From NCBI GenBank assembly GCA_031425325.1, contig JANPJD010000179.1, forward strand, positions 1 to 30,234: DNA of 30,234 nt. Reading direction: 5' to 3'. Both the position numbers and the translations under genes were made by a program. The notes below the pieces were generated by a model. That model was not told the DNA's origin, did not search any database, and saw only the letters and a list, made by a program, of their open reading frames with translations. The stretch is from Aliitabrizicola sp031425325 (GTDB lineage: Bacteria > Pseudomonadota > Alphaproteobacteria > Rhodobacterales > Rhodobacteraceae). Positions within the stretch are counted from its first letter, which is position 1, and every line of letters starts with the position of its first letter. Shown here piece by piece: positions 1 through 8,303 of the stretch.

Positions 1-6
1 TCGGCC

Positions 7-34
7 TTGCGCCGCCCCGGCCCTTGTCTATAAC
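7..34 (+). promoter_or_regulatory. Putative promoter of carB
   Basis: A TTGCGC -35-like hexamer at 7-12 is separated by 16 bases from a TATAAC -10-like hexamer at 29-34. Transcription would start near 41 and give a leader of about 20 bases. A purine-rich GAGGGGG at 50-56 is the ribosome binding site for the ATG at 62. The call rests on sequence match alone, and the window edge cuts off anything further upstream. Confidence 0.4.
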
Positions 35-61
35 CCCGACAGTTTTCCCGAGGGGGCCCTG

Positions 62-3000
62 ATGCCGAAACGTACCGACATCCGTTCGATCATGATCATC
101 GGCGCGGGCCCCATCGTGATCGGACAGGCCTGCGAGTTCGACTATTCCGGCGCCCAGGCCTGCAAGGCGCTGCGCGAGGAAGGCTACCGCGTCATCCTGG
201 TGAACTCGAATCCGGCCACGATCATGACCGATCCGGGGCTTGCAGACGCGACCTATATCGAGCCGATCATCCCCGAAGTGGTCGCAAAGATCATCGAGAA
301 AGAGCGTCCCGACGCGCTGCTGCCGACGATGGGCGGCCAGACCGGGCTGAACACCTCGCTGGCGCTTGCGGACATGGGCGTGTTGGAAAAGTACAAGGTC
401 GAGCTGATCGGGGCCAACCGGCGGGCCATTGAAATGGCAGAAGATCGCAAGTTGTTCCGCGAGGCGATGGACCGCATCGGGCTGGAAAACCCCAAGGCCA
501 CGATCATCGCAGCCCCGAAACTGCCCAGCGGCAAGTATGACATCAACGCGGGCGTGCAAGAGGCGCTCGCCGCCATCGACTTCGTCGGACTTCCCGCGAT
601 CATCCGCCCCGCCTTCACGCTTGGCGGGACCGGCGGTGGCGTCGCCTACAACCGCGACGACTACGAGGCAATCGTCCGCTCGGGCCTCGACGCGTCGCCC
701 GTGGCGCAGGTGCTGGTCGACGAAAGCCTGCTCGGCTGGAAAGAGTTCGAGATGGAGGTCGTGCGCGACCGCGCCGACAACGCCATCATCGTCTGCGCCA
801 TCGAAAACGTCGATCCGATGGGCATCCACACGGGCGACTCGGTGACTGTCGCCCCAGCGCTGACGCTGACCGACAAGGAATACCAGATCATGCGGAACGG
901 CAGCATCGCCGTTCTGCGCGAGATCGGGGTCGAGACGGGCGGCTCGAACGTGCAATGGGCGATCAATCCGGCCGACGGGCGCATGGTGGTGATCGAGATG
1001 AACCCGCGCGTGTCGCGCTCGTCCGCGCTCGCATCCAAGGCCACCGGCTTTCCCATCGCCAAGATCGCGGCCAAGCTTGCGGTCGGCTATACGCTGGACG
1101 AGTTGGACAACGATATCACCAAGGTCACGCCCGCCAGTTTCGAGCCGACCATCGACTATGTCGTGACCAAGATCCCCCGCTTCGCCTTCGAGAAGTTTCC
1201 CGGCGCCAAGGCGGAACTGACGACCGCGATGAAGTCGGTGGGCGAGGCGATGGCGATCGGTCGCACGATCCACGAGTCGCTCCAGAAAGCACTGGCGAGC
1301 CTCGAGACCGGTCTGACCGGCTTTGACGAGATCGCCATTCCCGGCGCGCCAGACCGCGTGGCCGTCATCGCGGCCCTCGCCCCGCAGACCCCCGACCGGC
1401 TGCGCCTGATCGCGCAGGCGATGCGGCACGGCCTGTCCGACGACGACATCCAGGCGGCCACCAAGTACGACCCCTGGTTCATCGCCCGCATCCGCGAGAT
1501 CGTCGAGACCGAGGCGCAGGTGCGCGCGACCGGCCTGCCCCTGACAGCCGAGGGGCTGCGGCGCCTGAAGATGATGGGCTTCACCGACGCCCGCCTAGCA
1601 AAACTGACGGGCCGGGACGAGGCGCAGGTGCGCCGCGCGCGCAGCCGCCTTGGTGTCACCGCCGTCTTCAAGCGCATCGACACCTGCGGCGCCGAGTTCG
1701 AGGCGCAGACCCCCTACATGTATTCGACCTACGAGATGCCTGCGATGGGCGATGTCGAATGTGAAGCGCGACCCAGCAATGCGAAGAAGGTCGTCATTCT
1801 GGGCGGCGGCCCGAACCGGATCGGCCAGGGGATCGAGTTCGACTATTGCTGCTGCCACGCCTGCTACGCGCTGACTGCGGCGGGCTACGAGACGATCATG
1901 ATCAACTGCAACCCCGAGACGGTCTCGACCGACTACGACACCTCGGACCGCCTCTATTTCGAGCCCCTGACGCTCGAGCATGTGCTCGAGATCCTGCGGG
2001 TGGAGCAGGAGAACGGCACCCTGCACGGCGTGATCGTTCAGTTCGGCGGGCAGACACCGTTGAAGCTGGCGCAGGCCCTCGCGGCCGAGGGCATCCCGAT
2101 CCTCGGCACCACGCCCGACGCCATCGACCTTGCCGAGGACCGCGAGCGTTTCCAGCAACTCTTGCACAAACTCAACCTTCGGCAGCCCGAAAACGGCATG
2201 GCGCGCAGCCGGGATGAGGCTTTTGCGATATCCGCCCGCATCGGCTATCCGCTCGTGATCCGGCCGAGCTACGTGCTTGGCGGCCGCGCGATGGAGATCG
2301 TGCGCGACGACGCGCAGCTTGAACGCTACATCCGCGAGGCGGTTCAGGTCTCGGGAACCTCGCCCGTCCTGCTCGACAGCTACCTGTCCGGCGCAATCGA
2401 GGTGGATGTCGATGCGCTTTGCGACGGGACGGCGGTGCATGTCGCAGGCATCATGCAGCACATCGAAGAGGCGGGGGTGCATTCGGGCGACAGTGCCTGC
2501 TGCCTGCCGCCCTACTCGCTCTCGCCCGCCACCATTGCGGCGCTCAAGACGCAGACCGAGGCGATGGCCCGCGCGCTGCATGTGGTGGGACTGATGAACG
2601 TCCAGTTCGCGATCAAGGGCGACGACATCTATGTGTTGGAAGTGAATCCGCGCGCCAGCCGCACCGTGCCCTTCGTGGCAAAGGCGACTGACAGCGCCAT
2701 CGCCTCGATCGCGGCACGCCTGATGGCGGGCGAGCCGCTGTCGGCCTTTCCGATGCGCCCGCCCTACCCCACGGGCGTCGGCCCGGACACCGCACTGCCG
2801 CTGGCTGATCCCTTGACGCTGGCCGATCCGCACACGCCCTGGTTCTCGGTCAAGGAGGCAGTGCTGCCCTTTGCCCGCTTCCCGGGCGTCGACACCCTGC
2901 TCGGACCCGAGATGCGCTCGACCGGCGAGGTGATGGGCTGGGACCGCACCTTCCCGCTTGCGTTCCTGAAGGCCCAGATGGGCGCGGGCGTCCACCTGCC

Positions 3001-3394
3001 CGAAAGCGGGCGGGTGTTCCTGTCGGTCAAGGACAGTGACAAGACCGAGGCGCTGTCCGCCGCCGCGCGCGACCTTTTGGAGATGGGATTCGAGATCGTG
3101 GCGACGCGCGGCACGGCGGACTGGCTTCGCACGGCTGGCGTCGCCTCGACGCCCGTCAACAAGGTCTACGAAGGGCGGCCCAACATCGTCGACCGGCTGA
3201 AGAACGACGACATCGCGCTTGTCATGAACACCACCGAAGGATCGCAGGCCGTCAGCGACAGCCGCGAGATCCGGGCCGTCGCGCTTTATGACAAGATCCC
3301 CTATTTCACCACCGCCGCCGGTGCCGTGTCGGCCGTCGCCGCTATGCGGGCGCGGCTTGAGGGCGAGATCGGCGTGCGGACCCTGCAAGGTTAG
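62..3394 (+). CDS. carB: Carbamoyl phosphate synthase, large subunit
   Basis: This is the synthetase subunit of carbamoyl phosphate synthase. It uses ammonia passed from the CarA glutaminase subunit, bicarbonate and two ATP to make carbamoyl phosphate for arginine and pyrimidine synthesis in the cytoplasm. The 1110 residues are slightly longer than E. coli CarB (about 1073). The N-terminus carries the GAGPIVIGQACEFDYSGAQ signature and, later in the first ATP-grasp half, GGQTGLN and EMNPRVSRSSALASK. The second half repeats these as GGGPNRIGQGIEFDY, GGQTPLKLA and EVNPRASRTVPFVAK. The last 130 or so residues form the allosteric MGS-like domain (VFLSVKDSDK, ATRGTADWL, NTTEG). The start at 62 fits the family N-terminus MPKRTDI and has a ribosome site just before it. 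carA is not in the window. Confidence 0.98.
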   Translation: MPKRTDIRSIMIIGAGPIVIGQACEFDYSGAQACKALREEGYRVILVNSNPATIMTDPGLADATYIEPIIPEVVAKIIEKERPDALLPTMGGQTGLNTSLALADMGVLEKYKVELIGANRRAIEMAEDRKLFREAMDRIGLENPKATIIAAPKLPSGKYDINAGVQEALAAIDFVGLPAIIRPAFTLGGTGGGVAYNRDDYEAIVRSGLDASPVAQVLVDESLLGWKEFEMEVVRDRADNAIIVCAIENVDPMGIHTGDSVTVAPALTLTDKEYQIMRNGSIAVLREIGVETGGSNVQWAINPADGRMVVIEMNPRVSRSSALASKATGFPIAKIAAKLAVGYTLDELDNDITKVTPASFEPTIDYVVTKIPRFAFEKFPGAKAELTTAMKSVGEAMAIGRTIHESLQKALASLETGLTGFDEIAIPGAPDRVAVIAALAPQTPDRLRLIAQAMRHGLSDDDIQAATKYDPWFIARIREIVETEAQVRATGLPLTAEGLRRLKMMGFTDARLAKLTGRDEAQVRRARSRLGVTAVFKRIDTCGAEFEAQTPYMYSTYEMPAMGDVECEARPSNAKKVVILGGGPNRIGQGIEFDYCCCHACYALTAAGYETIMINCNPETVSTDYDTSDRLYFEPLTLEHVLEILRVEQENGTLHGVIVQFGGQTPLKLAQALAAEGIPILGTTPDAIDLAEDRERFQQLLHKLNLRQPENGMARSRDEAFAISARIGYPLVIRPSYVLGGRAMEIVRDDAQLERYIREAVQVSGTSPVLLDSYLSGAIEVDVDALCDGTAVHVAGIMQHIEEAGVHSGDSACCLPPYSLSPATIAALKTQTEAMARALHVVGLMNVQFAIKGDDIYVLEVNPRASRTVPFVAKATDSAIASIAARLMAGEPLSAFPMRPPYPTGVGPDTALPLADPLTLADPHTPWFSVKEAVLPFARFPGVDTLLGPEMRSTGEVMGWDRTFPLAFLKAQMGAGVHLPESGRVFLSVKDSDKTEALSAAARDLLEMGFEIVATRGTADWLRTAGVASTPVNKVYEGRPNIVDRLKNDDIALVMNTTEGSQAVSDSREIRAVALYDKIPYFTTAAGAVSAVAAMRARLEGEIGVRTLQG

Positions 3395-3535
3395 ACGCAT
3401 CCGCGCGGCGCGCTCCGTCGCGCGCCCGCAACACCCTGCGCCCGAGGATGGGCAGCGGCGCACAAAGCGCAGCCGCGCCCTTGCAATGCAATTGGCACAG
3501 GCCGATGTGACGGCGAACCGACAAGGGAGCCTGTC

Positions 3536-4447
3536 TTGACCTATCTTCTGTTTGTCCTCGGGCTTGTGGCCCTGTTCTTCGGTGGCGAGTATCTGGTGCG
3601 CGGCGCCAGCAGCATCGCGCGGCACTACCGCCTGTCGCCCATGGTGATCGGCCTGACCATTGTGGGCTTCGGCACGTCGGCGCCCGAGATGCTCGTCTCG
3701 GTGCAGGCGGCGCTGGCTGGACAGCCGGCCATCGCGATCGGCAACGTGCTTGGGTCCAACATCGCCAACATACTGCTGATCCTGGGCATTTCGGCGCTGA
3801 TCGCGCCCCTGCTGATCCCGGTGAAGAAACTGTGGCGCGACCTCGGGTTCATGCTGCTTGCGACAGCAGTGATCTGGGTGATGCTTCTGGACGGCAACGT
3901 GACGCGGATGGAGGGCATGATCCTGTTAGCGGGTCTGGTCGTCTTCCTCGTCGCGGCCTTCCTGACCGGCAAGGTCGAGCCTGACGAGGATGCGGCCCCC
4001 CTGCCGCCGATCTGGAAGGCCGCACTGATGACGGTCGGCGGACTGGTCGTGCTTGTGATCGGCGCGCGCCTGCTCGTGGACAGCGCGACGGACATCGCCC
4101 GCACCTTCGGCATCTCGGAAGCGGTGATCGGCCTGACCATCGTCGCGGTCGGCACCTCGCTGCCCGAGCTTGCCACCTCGGTGGTTGCGGCGATCCGCAA
4201 GCACACCGAGATCGCGGTGGGCAACATCGTCGGCTCGAACATCTTCAACATCTTCGGCATCCTCGGCACGACAGCCCTTATCGCGCCGATCCCGGCGGAC
4301 CCGCGCTTTTCGGCTCTGGACATGCCGTGGGTCGCGGGTGTGGCGGTCGGCCTGACGCTGCTCGCGGCGCTTCTGGGCGGCCTGCCGCGGATCGCAGGCG
4401 TGGTCCTGCTTGCGATTTATGCCGGATACATCGCGCTGATCGGGTGA
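3536..4447 (+). CDS. Calcium/sodium antiporter, CaCA family (YrbG-like)
   Basis: An inner-membrane cation/calcium exchanger of 303 residues, close to the usual 300-330 for YrbG-type proteins. It has the two inverted repeats of the family. Repeat one carries GFGTSAPE at about 44-51 and GNVLGSNIANI at about 69-79. Repeat two carries VGTSLPELA at about 205-213 and GNIVGSNIFNI at about 228-238. These acidic and Asn-containing motifs form the ion-binding site in the family. About ten hydrophobic segments are visible, split by a charged loop near residues 143-155 (EPDEDAA). The start is a TTG at 3536, chosen because AGGGAG lies just upstream and translation enters the first membrane segment at once. 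The 141 bases after carB hold no clear promoter. The transported ion is inferred from family only. Confidence 0.9.
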   Translation: MTYLLFVLGLVALFFGGEYLVRGASSIARHYRLSPMVIGLTIVGFGTSAPEMLVSVQAALAGQPAIAIGNVLGSNIANILLILGISALIAPLLIPVKKLWRDLGFMLLATAVIWVMLLDGNVTRMEGMILLAGLVVFLVAAFLTGKVEPDEDAAPLPPIWKAALMTVGGLVVLVIGARLLVDSATDIARTFGISEAVIGLTIVAVGTSLPELATSVVAAIRKHTEIAVGNIVGSNIFNIFGILGTTALIAPIPADPRFSALDMPWVAGVAVGLTLLAALLGGLPRIAGVVLLAIYAGYIALIG

Positions 4448-4484
4448 GACTCGCCTGCCGATTTTGCAATGATGTCGCGGGGTG

Positions 4485-4517
4485 GGGAAATGCAGCAACA
4501 TAGTTGCCGCATTTCCC
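4485..4517. promoter_or_regulatory. Near-perfect 15-bp inverted repeat upstream of the ilv promoter
   Basis: Arms at 4485-4499 and 4503-4517 match over 15 positions with one mismatch, around a 3-base loop (ATA). The left arm reads GGGAAATGCAGCAAC. It sits 37 bases after the antiporter stop codon and 33 bases before the -35 box of the ilv promoter. It could be a transcription terminator for the antiporter, although no run of T follows directly, or an operator for the ilv operon. The sequence does not decide between them. Confidence 0.5.
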
Positions 4518-4549
4518 GCCCTTGCGACACTTTATTCCTGTATTTGCGG

Positions 4550-4578
4550 TTGACGTGCCTGCGCCTGCTCCATAAGTT
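4550..4578 (+). promoter_or_regulatory. Promoter of the ilv leader and operon
   Basis: TTGACG at 4550-4555 and TAAGTT at 4573-4578 are separated by 17 bases, a good sigma-70-type pair for an alphaproteobacterium. Transcription would begin near 4585, just before the ribosome site (GAAGGAG, 4591-4597) of the leader peptide. This leaves about 160 bases of leader before ilvI. Confidence 0.6.
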
Positions 4579-4604
4579 CCGCACAGACCAGAAGGAGCAG
4601 GGCC

Positions 4605-4649
4605 GTGAGGATCGTTTTCGCAATCGTAGTAGGCCTCATGGCTTGGTGA
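4605..4649 (+). CDS. ilv leader peptide (Ile/Val-rich, 14 residues)
   Basis: A short frame starting at GTG 4605 and ending at TGA 4647-4649 encodes MRIVFAIVVGLMAW. Seven of its 14 residues are branched-chain or adjacent control residues (I-V, then I-V-V, then L), as expected for attenuation control of Ile/Val synthesis. A strong ribosome site (GAAGGAG at 4591-4597) lies 7 bases upstream, and an intrinsic terminator follows 30 bases after the stop. Position, composition and the ribosome site all agree. It is not proven that the peptide is translated. Confidence 0.72.
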   Translation: MRIVFAIVVGLMAW

Positions 4650-4708
4650 CCGTCCCGAACATGGACCGGTCGCCTCGCCAGCCCCCGCATCCTGCCGGGG
4701 GCTTTTTG
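4640..4708 (+). terminator. Attenuator of the ilv operon: terminator and competing hairpin
   Basis: A GC-rich stem pairs 4680-4687 (AGCCCCCG) with 4696-4703 around an 8-base loop. Five T follow at 4703-4707, giving a textbook intrinsic terminator ahead of ilvI. An alternative structure is visible upstream. GGCT (4640-4643) can pair with AGCC (4680-4683), and GACCG (4648-4652) can pair with CGGTC (4667-4671). It would use up the left end of the terminator stem. A ribosome stalled on the Ile/Val codons would leave this alternative free and allow readthrough. A ribosome reaching the stop codon would cover it and allow termination. The terminator is seen directly; the switch is inferred. Confidence 0.65.
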
Positions 4709-4748
4709 TTGACGGAGAGCGCCCGTACGGGGCGCAGGGAGTGACACG

Positions 4749-6527
<1,779 letters not shown>

Positions 6528-6531
6528 GCGT

Positions 6532-6577
6532 GGAAGCGGGGGGTTTCACACCCCCCGGACCCCCCGTGGGATATTTG
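6532..6577 (+). repeat. Intergenic hairpin repeat, copy 1 (between ilvB and ilvN)
   Basis: This GC-rich element is centred on a GGGGGG-TTTCACA-CCCCCC hairpin and continues with a second C-run and GTGGGATATTT. A second copy in the same orientation, nearly identical over about 45 bases, is at 12970-13014. Elements of this type recur between genes in Rhodobacteraceae genomes. Here it sits inside the ilvBN transcript, where the hairpin could lower or stabilise expression of the small subunit relative to the large one. Confidence 0.65.
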
Positions 6578-6601
6578 CGCCAGAATGAATTGGGGAAGAA
6601 G

Positions 6602-7162
6602 ATGTCGACACTGAACATCCGCAAGGGCGCGTCGAGCCACTCGGCCTACGACCTGCGCGACCCGAATGCGCCGGTGATCGAGACGCATACGCTGGCCGTG
6701 CTGGTCGACAACGAGAGCGGTGTGCTGGCGCGGGTGATCGGCCTTTTCTCGGGACGGGGCTACAACATCGAAAGCCTGACGGTGGCCGAGGTCGACCACG
6801 AGGGGCACCGCAGCCGGATCACGGTCGTGACCACCGGCACGCCGCAGGTGATCGAGCAGATCAAGGCGCAGCTTGCGCGCATGGTGCCGGTCCACGAGGT
6901 GCATGACCTGACCGTCGACGGGCCGTCGGTGCAGCGCGAGCTGGCGCTCTTCAAGGTCGCCGGGCGCGGCGAGGCGCGGATCGAGGCGCTGCGGCTGGCC
7001 GAGATCTTCCGCGCCAATGTGGTGGACTCGACGCTTGAGAGCTTTGTCTTCGAGATGACTGGCACGCCCGAGAAGATCGACGCCTTCGCCGACCTCATGC
7101 GCCCGCTCGGCTTGCGCGAGATCGCCAGAACGGGCGTTGCGGCGCTGTCGCGGGGCGCGTGA
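6602..7162 (+). CDS. ilvN: Acetolactate synthase, small regulatory subunit
   Basis: This is the regulatory subunit that activates acetolactate synthase and gives it valine feedback sensitivity. The ATG at 6602 gives 186 residues, slightly longer than E. coli IlvH because of about 22 extra N-terminal residues. The ACT domain begins near residue 24 (ETHTLAVLVDNESGVLARVIGLF, then GYNIESLTV), which is the valine-binding fold. The C-terminal domain (RELALFKV, RANVVDSTLESFVFEMTG) is the dimerisation and catalytic-subunit-binding part. An in-frame GTG at 6530 would add residues encoded by the intergenic repeat. I reject it in favour of 6602, which has GGGGAAG just upstream. The ilvH symbol is also used. 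Confidence 0.95.
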   Translation: MSTLNIRKGASSHSAYDLRDPNAPVIETHTLAVLVDNESGVLARVIGLFSGRGYNIESLTVAEVDHEGHRSRITVVTTGTPQVIEQIKAQLARMVPVHEVHDLTVDGPSVQRELALFKVAGRGEARIEALRLAEIFRANVVDSTLESFVFEMTGTPEKIDAFADLMRPLGLREIARTGVAALSRGA

Positions 7163-7184
7163 TCGACCGGCCGGGGCGCGGGCG

Positions 7185-7661
7185 TCAGGGGCGCATCCGG
7201 CGATAGACCGCCGCCGCGACCACCGCGAAAAGAACATGTCCCGCCAGAGCGACCCAGGTGATCCCGGTGAAGCCGAGGAAGGCCGGGTTGCCCGCGATCA
7301 GATGCGCCATCACGTAAAGCGCGAAGATCCACAGCCCGGCCCCGTAGAGGACGGCGGCCACAAGCCAGGGCATCGCTGGCACAAGGCGCGCGCGCAGCGG
7401 TTCGGCGATCAGCGCCCAACCGAGCGGGTAGGCGATCATGCCAGCCGTGTAGTGCAGGAACTGCGCGCCCGGGGCGTAAGGGGCGCCAAACACGGTTTCG
7501 ATCACCTGATTGGCCAGCGGCACCGGTGCCAGATTTGCAAAGCCAAGGCCGGGGCTTAGGCTTTGTCCGAAGAAGTCGAACGCCACGGTCGCGAGCGCGC
7601 CCGCGACGGCGGTGGTGGCGACAAGGCCGTAGCCTGTCCGGGAAGCGGTCTGCATCGACAT
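7185..7661 (-). CDS. Hypothetical four-helix inner-membrane protein
   Basis: I do not recognise a named family with confidence. From the ATG at 7661 the protein has 158 residues with about four hydrophobic segments (roughly 9-27, 62-80, 90-113 and 122-148) and a short basic end (YRRMRP). The frame is open further upstream, but GAGAGG lies 8 bases before this ATG and the preceding region looks non-coding. It resembles small DUF1440/YagU-like membrane proteins only in a general way. It converges on ilvN with 22 bases between the stops and lies 186 bases beyond ccmH on the same strand. Two direct repeats in its upstream region (7755-7771, 7787-7802) suggest it is regulated separately. Confidence 0.7.
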   Translation of the reverse strand: MSMQTASRTGYGLVATTAVAGALATVAFDFFGQSLSPGLGFANLAPVPLANQVIETVFGAPYAPGAQFLHYTAGMIAYPLGWALIAEPLRARLVPAMPWLVAAVLYGAGLWIFALYVMAHLIAGNPAFLGFTGITWVALAGHVLFAVVAAAVYRRMRP

Positions 7662-7847
7662 CTGTTGGCCTCTCGCTGTGTGCAAGGCCAGTTTACTCCA
7701 GCGCGGACCTGCGGCGAGACGTCGCACGGCGATGTGACGATGACGGTCGGCGGATCGCGGAAACTGAAACATCCCGCCCGCGGCGCTCGCGGATATGAAA
7801 CAAACCGCGCGGAAGGCCAACTTCTGGGCCGGCCCGCCTACGGGGAC

Positions 7848-8303
7848 TCAGTCCTTCATCAGGTCCGCAAGCCGCCCGCGCTCGGCCTCGGTCAGGTCGG
7901 CGGGCGCCATGCCGGGCGCACTGCGGCGGCGCAGATAGAATGCCGCGATAAGGCCACCCGCGCCCAGCATCGCCGGAGCAGCGAGCCACAGGATCAGGTT
8001 CGAGCCGCGCGTGGTCGGATTGAGCAGCACATATTCGCCATAGCGCGCGACGATGAAGTCGATCGCCTCGACATCCGTGTCGCCTGCAACCAGGCGCTCG
8101 CGCACCAGCAGGCGCAGGTCGCGCGCCAAGTCGGCATGGCTTTCGTCGATGCTCTCGTTGCGGCAGACCAGACAACGCAGGCCCTGGCTGAGATCGCGGG
8201 CGCGTGCCTCGAGCGCGGGATCGGCCAGAACCTCGTCGGGTTCGACCGCCCCCGCGACCAAGGGCGCCAGGACGAGTGCGAGGGTCAGGGCAAGACGTCT
8301 CAT
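7848..8303 (-). CDS. ccmH: Cytochrome c maturation protein CcmH (CycL)
   Basis: A periplasmic thioredox protein, anchored in the inner membrane, that reduces apocytochrome c CXXCH cysteines and presents them to the CcmF haem lyase. The 151-residue product has a signal-like N-terminus to about residue 19. The family motif follows (L-R-C44-L-V-C47-R-N-E-S-I), and a C-terminal membrane helix spans about 103-124. The family usually has RCxxCQN, so the Arg after C47 is a small variation. Its ATG overlaps the stop of ccmF (ATGA at 8303-8300), so the two are translationally coupled. No CcmI domain is fused to it. The haem-handling role is family knowledge. Confidence 0.95.
   Translation of the reverse strand: MRRLALTLALVLAPLVAGAVEPDEVLADPALEARARDLSQGLRCLVCRNESIDESHADLARDLRLLVRERLVAGDTDVEAIDFIVARYGEYVLLNPTTRGSNLILWLAAPAMLGAGGLIAAFYLRRRSAPGMAPADLTEAERGRLADLMKD

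Noticed and set aside
1595..3625. Very long open frames on the minus strand opposite carB, and similar ones opposite ilvB and lpxD
   Set aside because: They are Arg/His/Gly-rich mirror frames common in high-GC DNA and lie wholly over well-supported genes.
6530..6601. Longer ilvN starting at GTG 6530
   Set aside because: The extra residues are encoded by the intergenic hairpin repeat, which also occurs at 12970 without coding. The ATG at 6602 has its own ribosome site and gives the family N-terminus.
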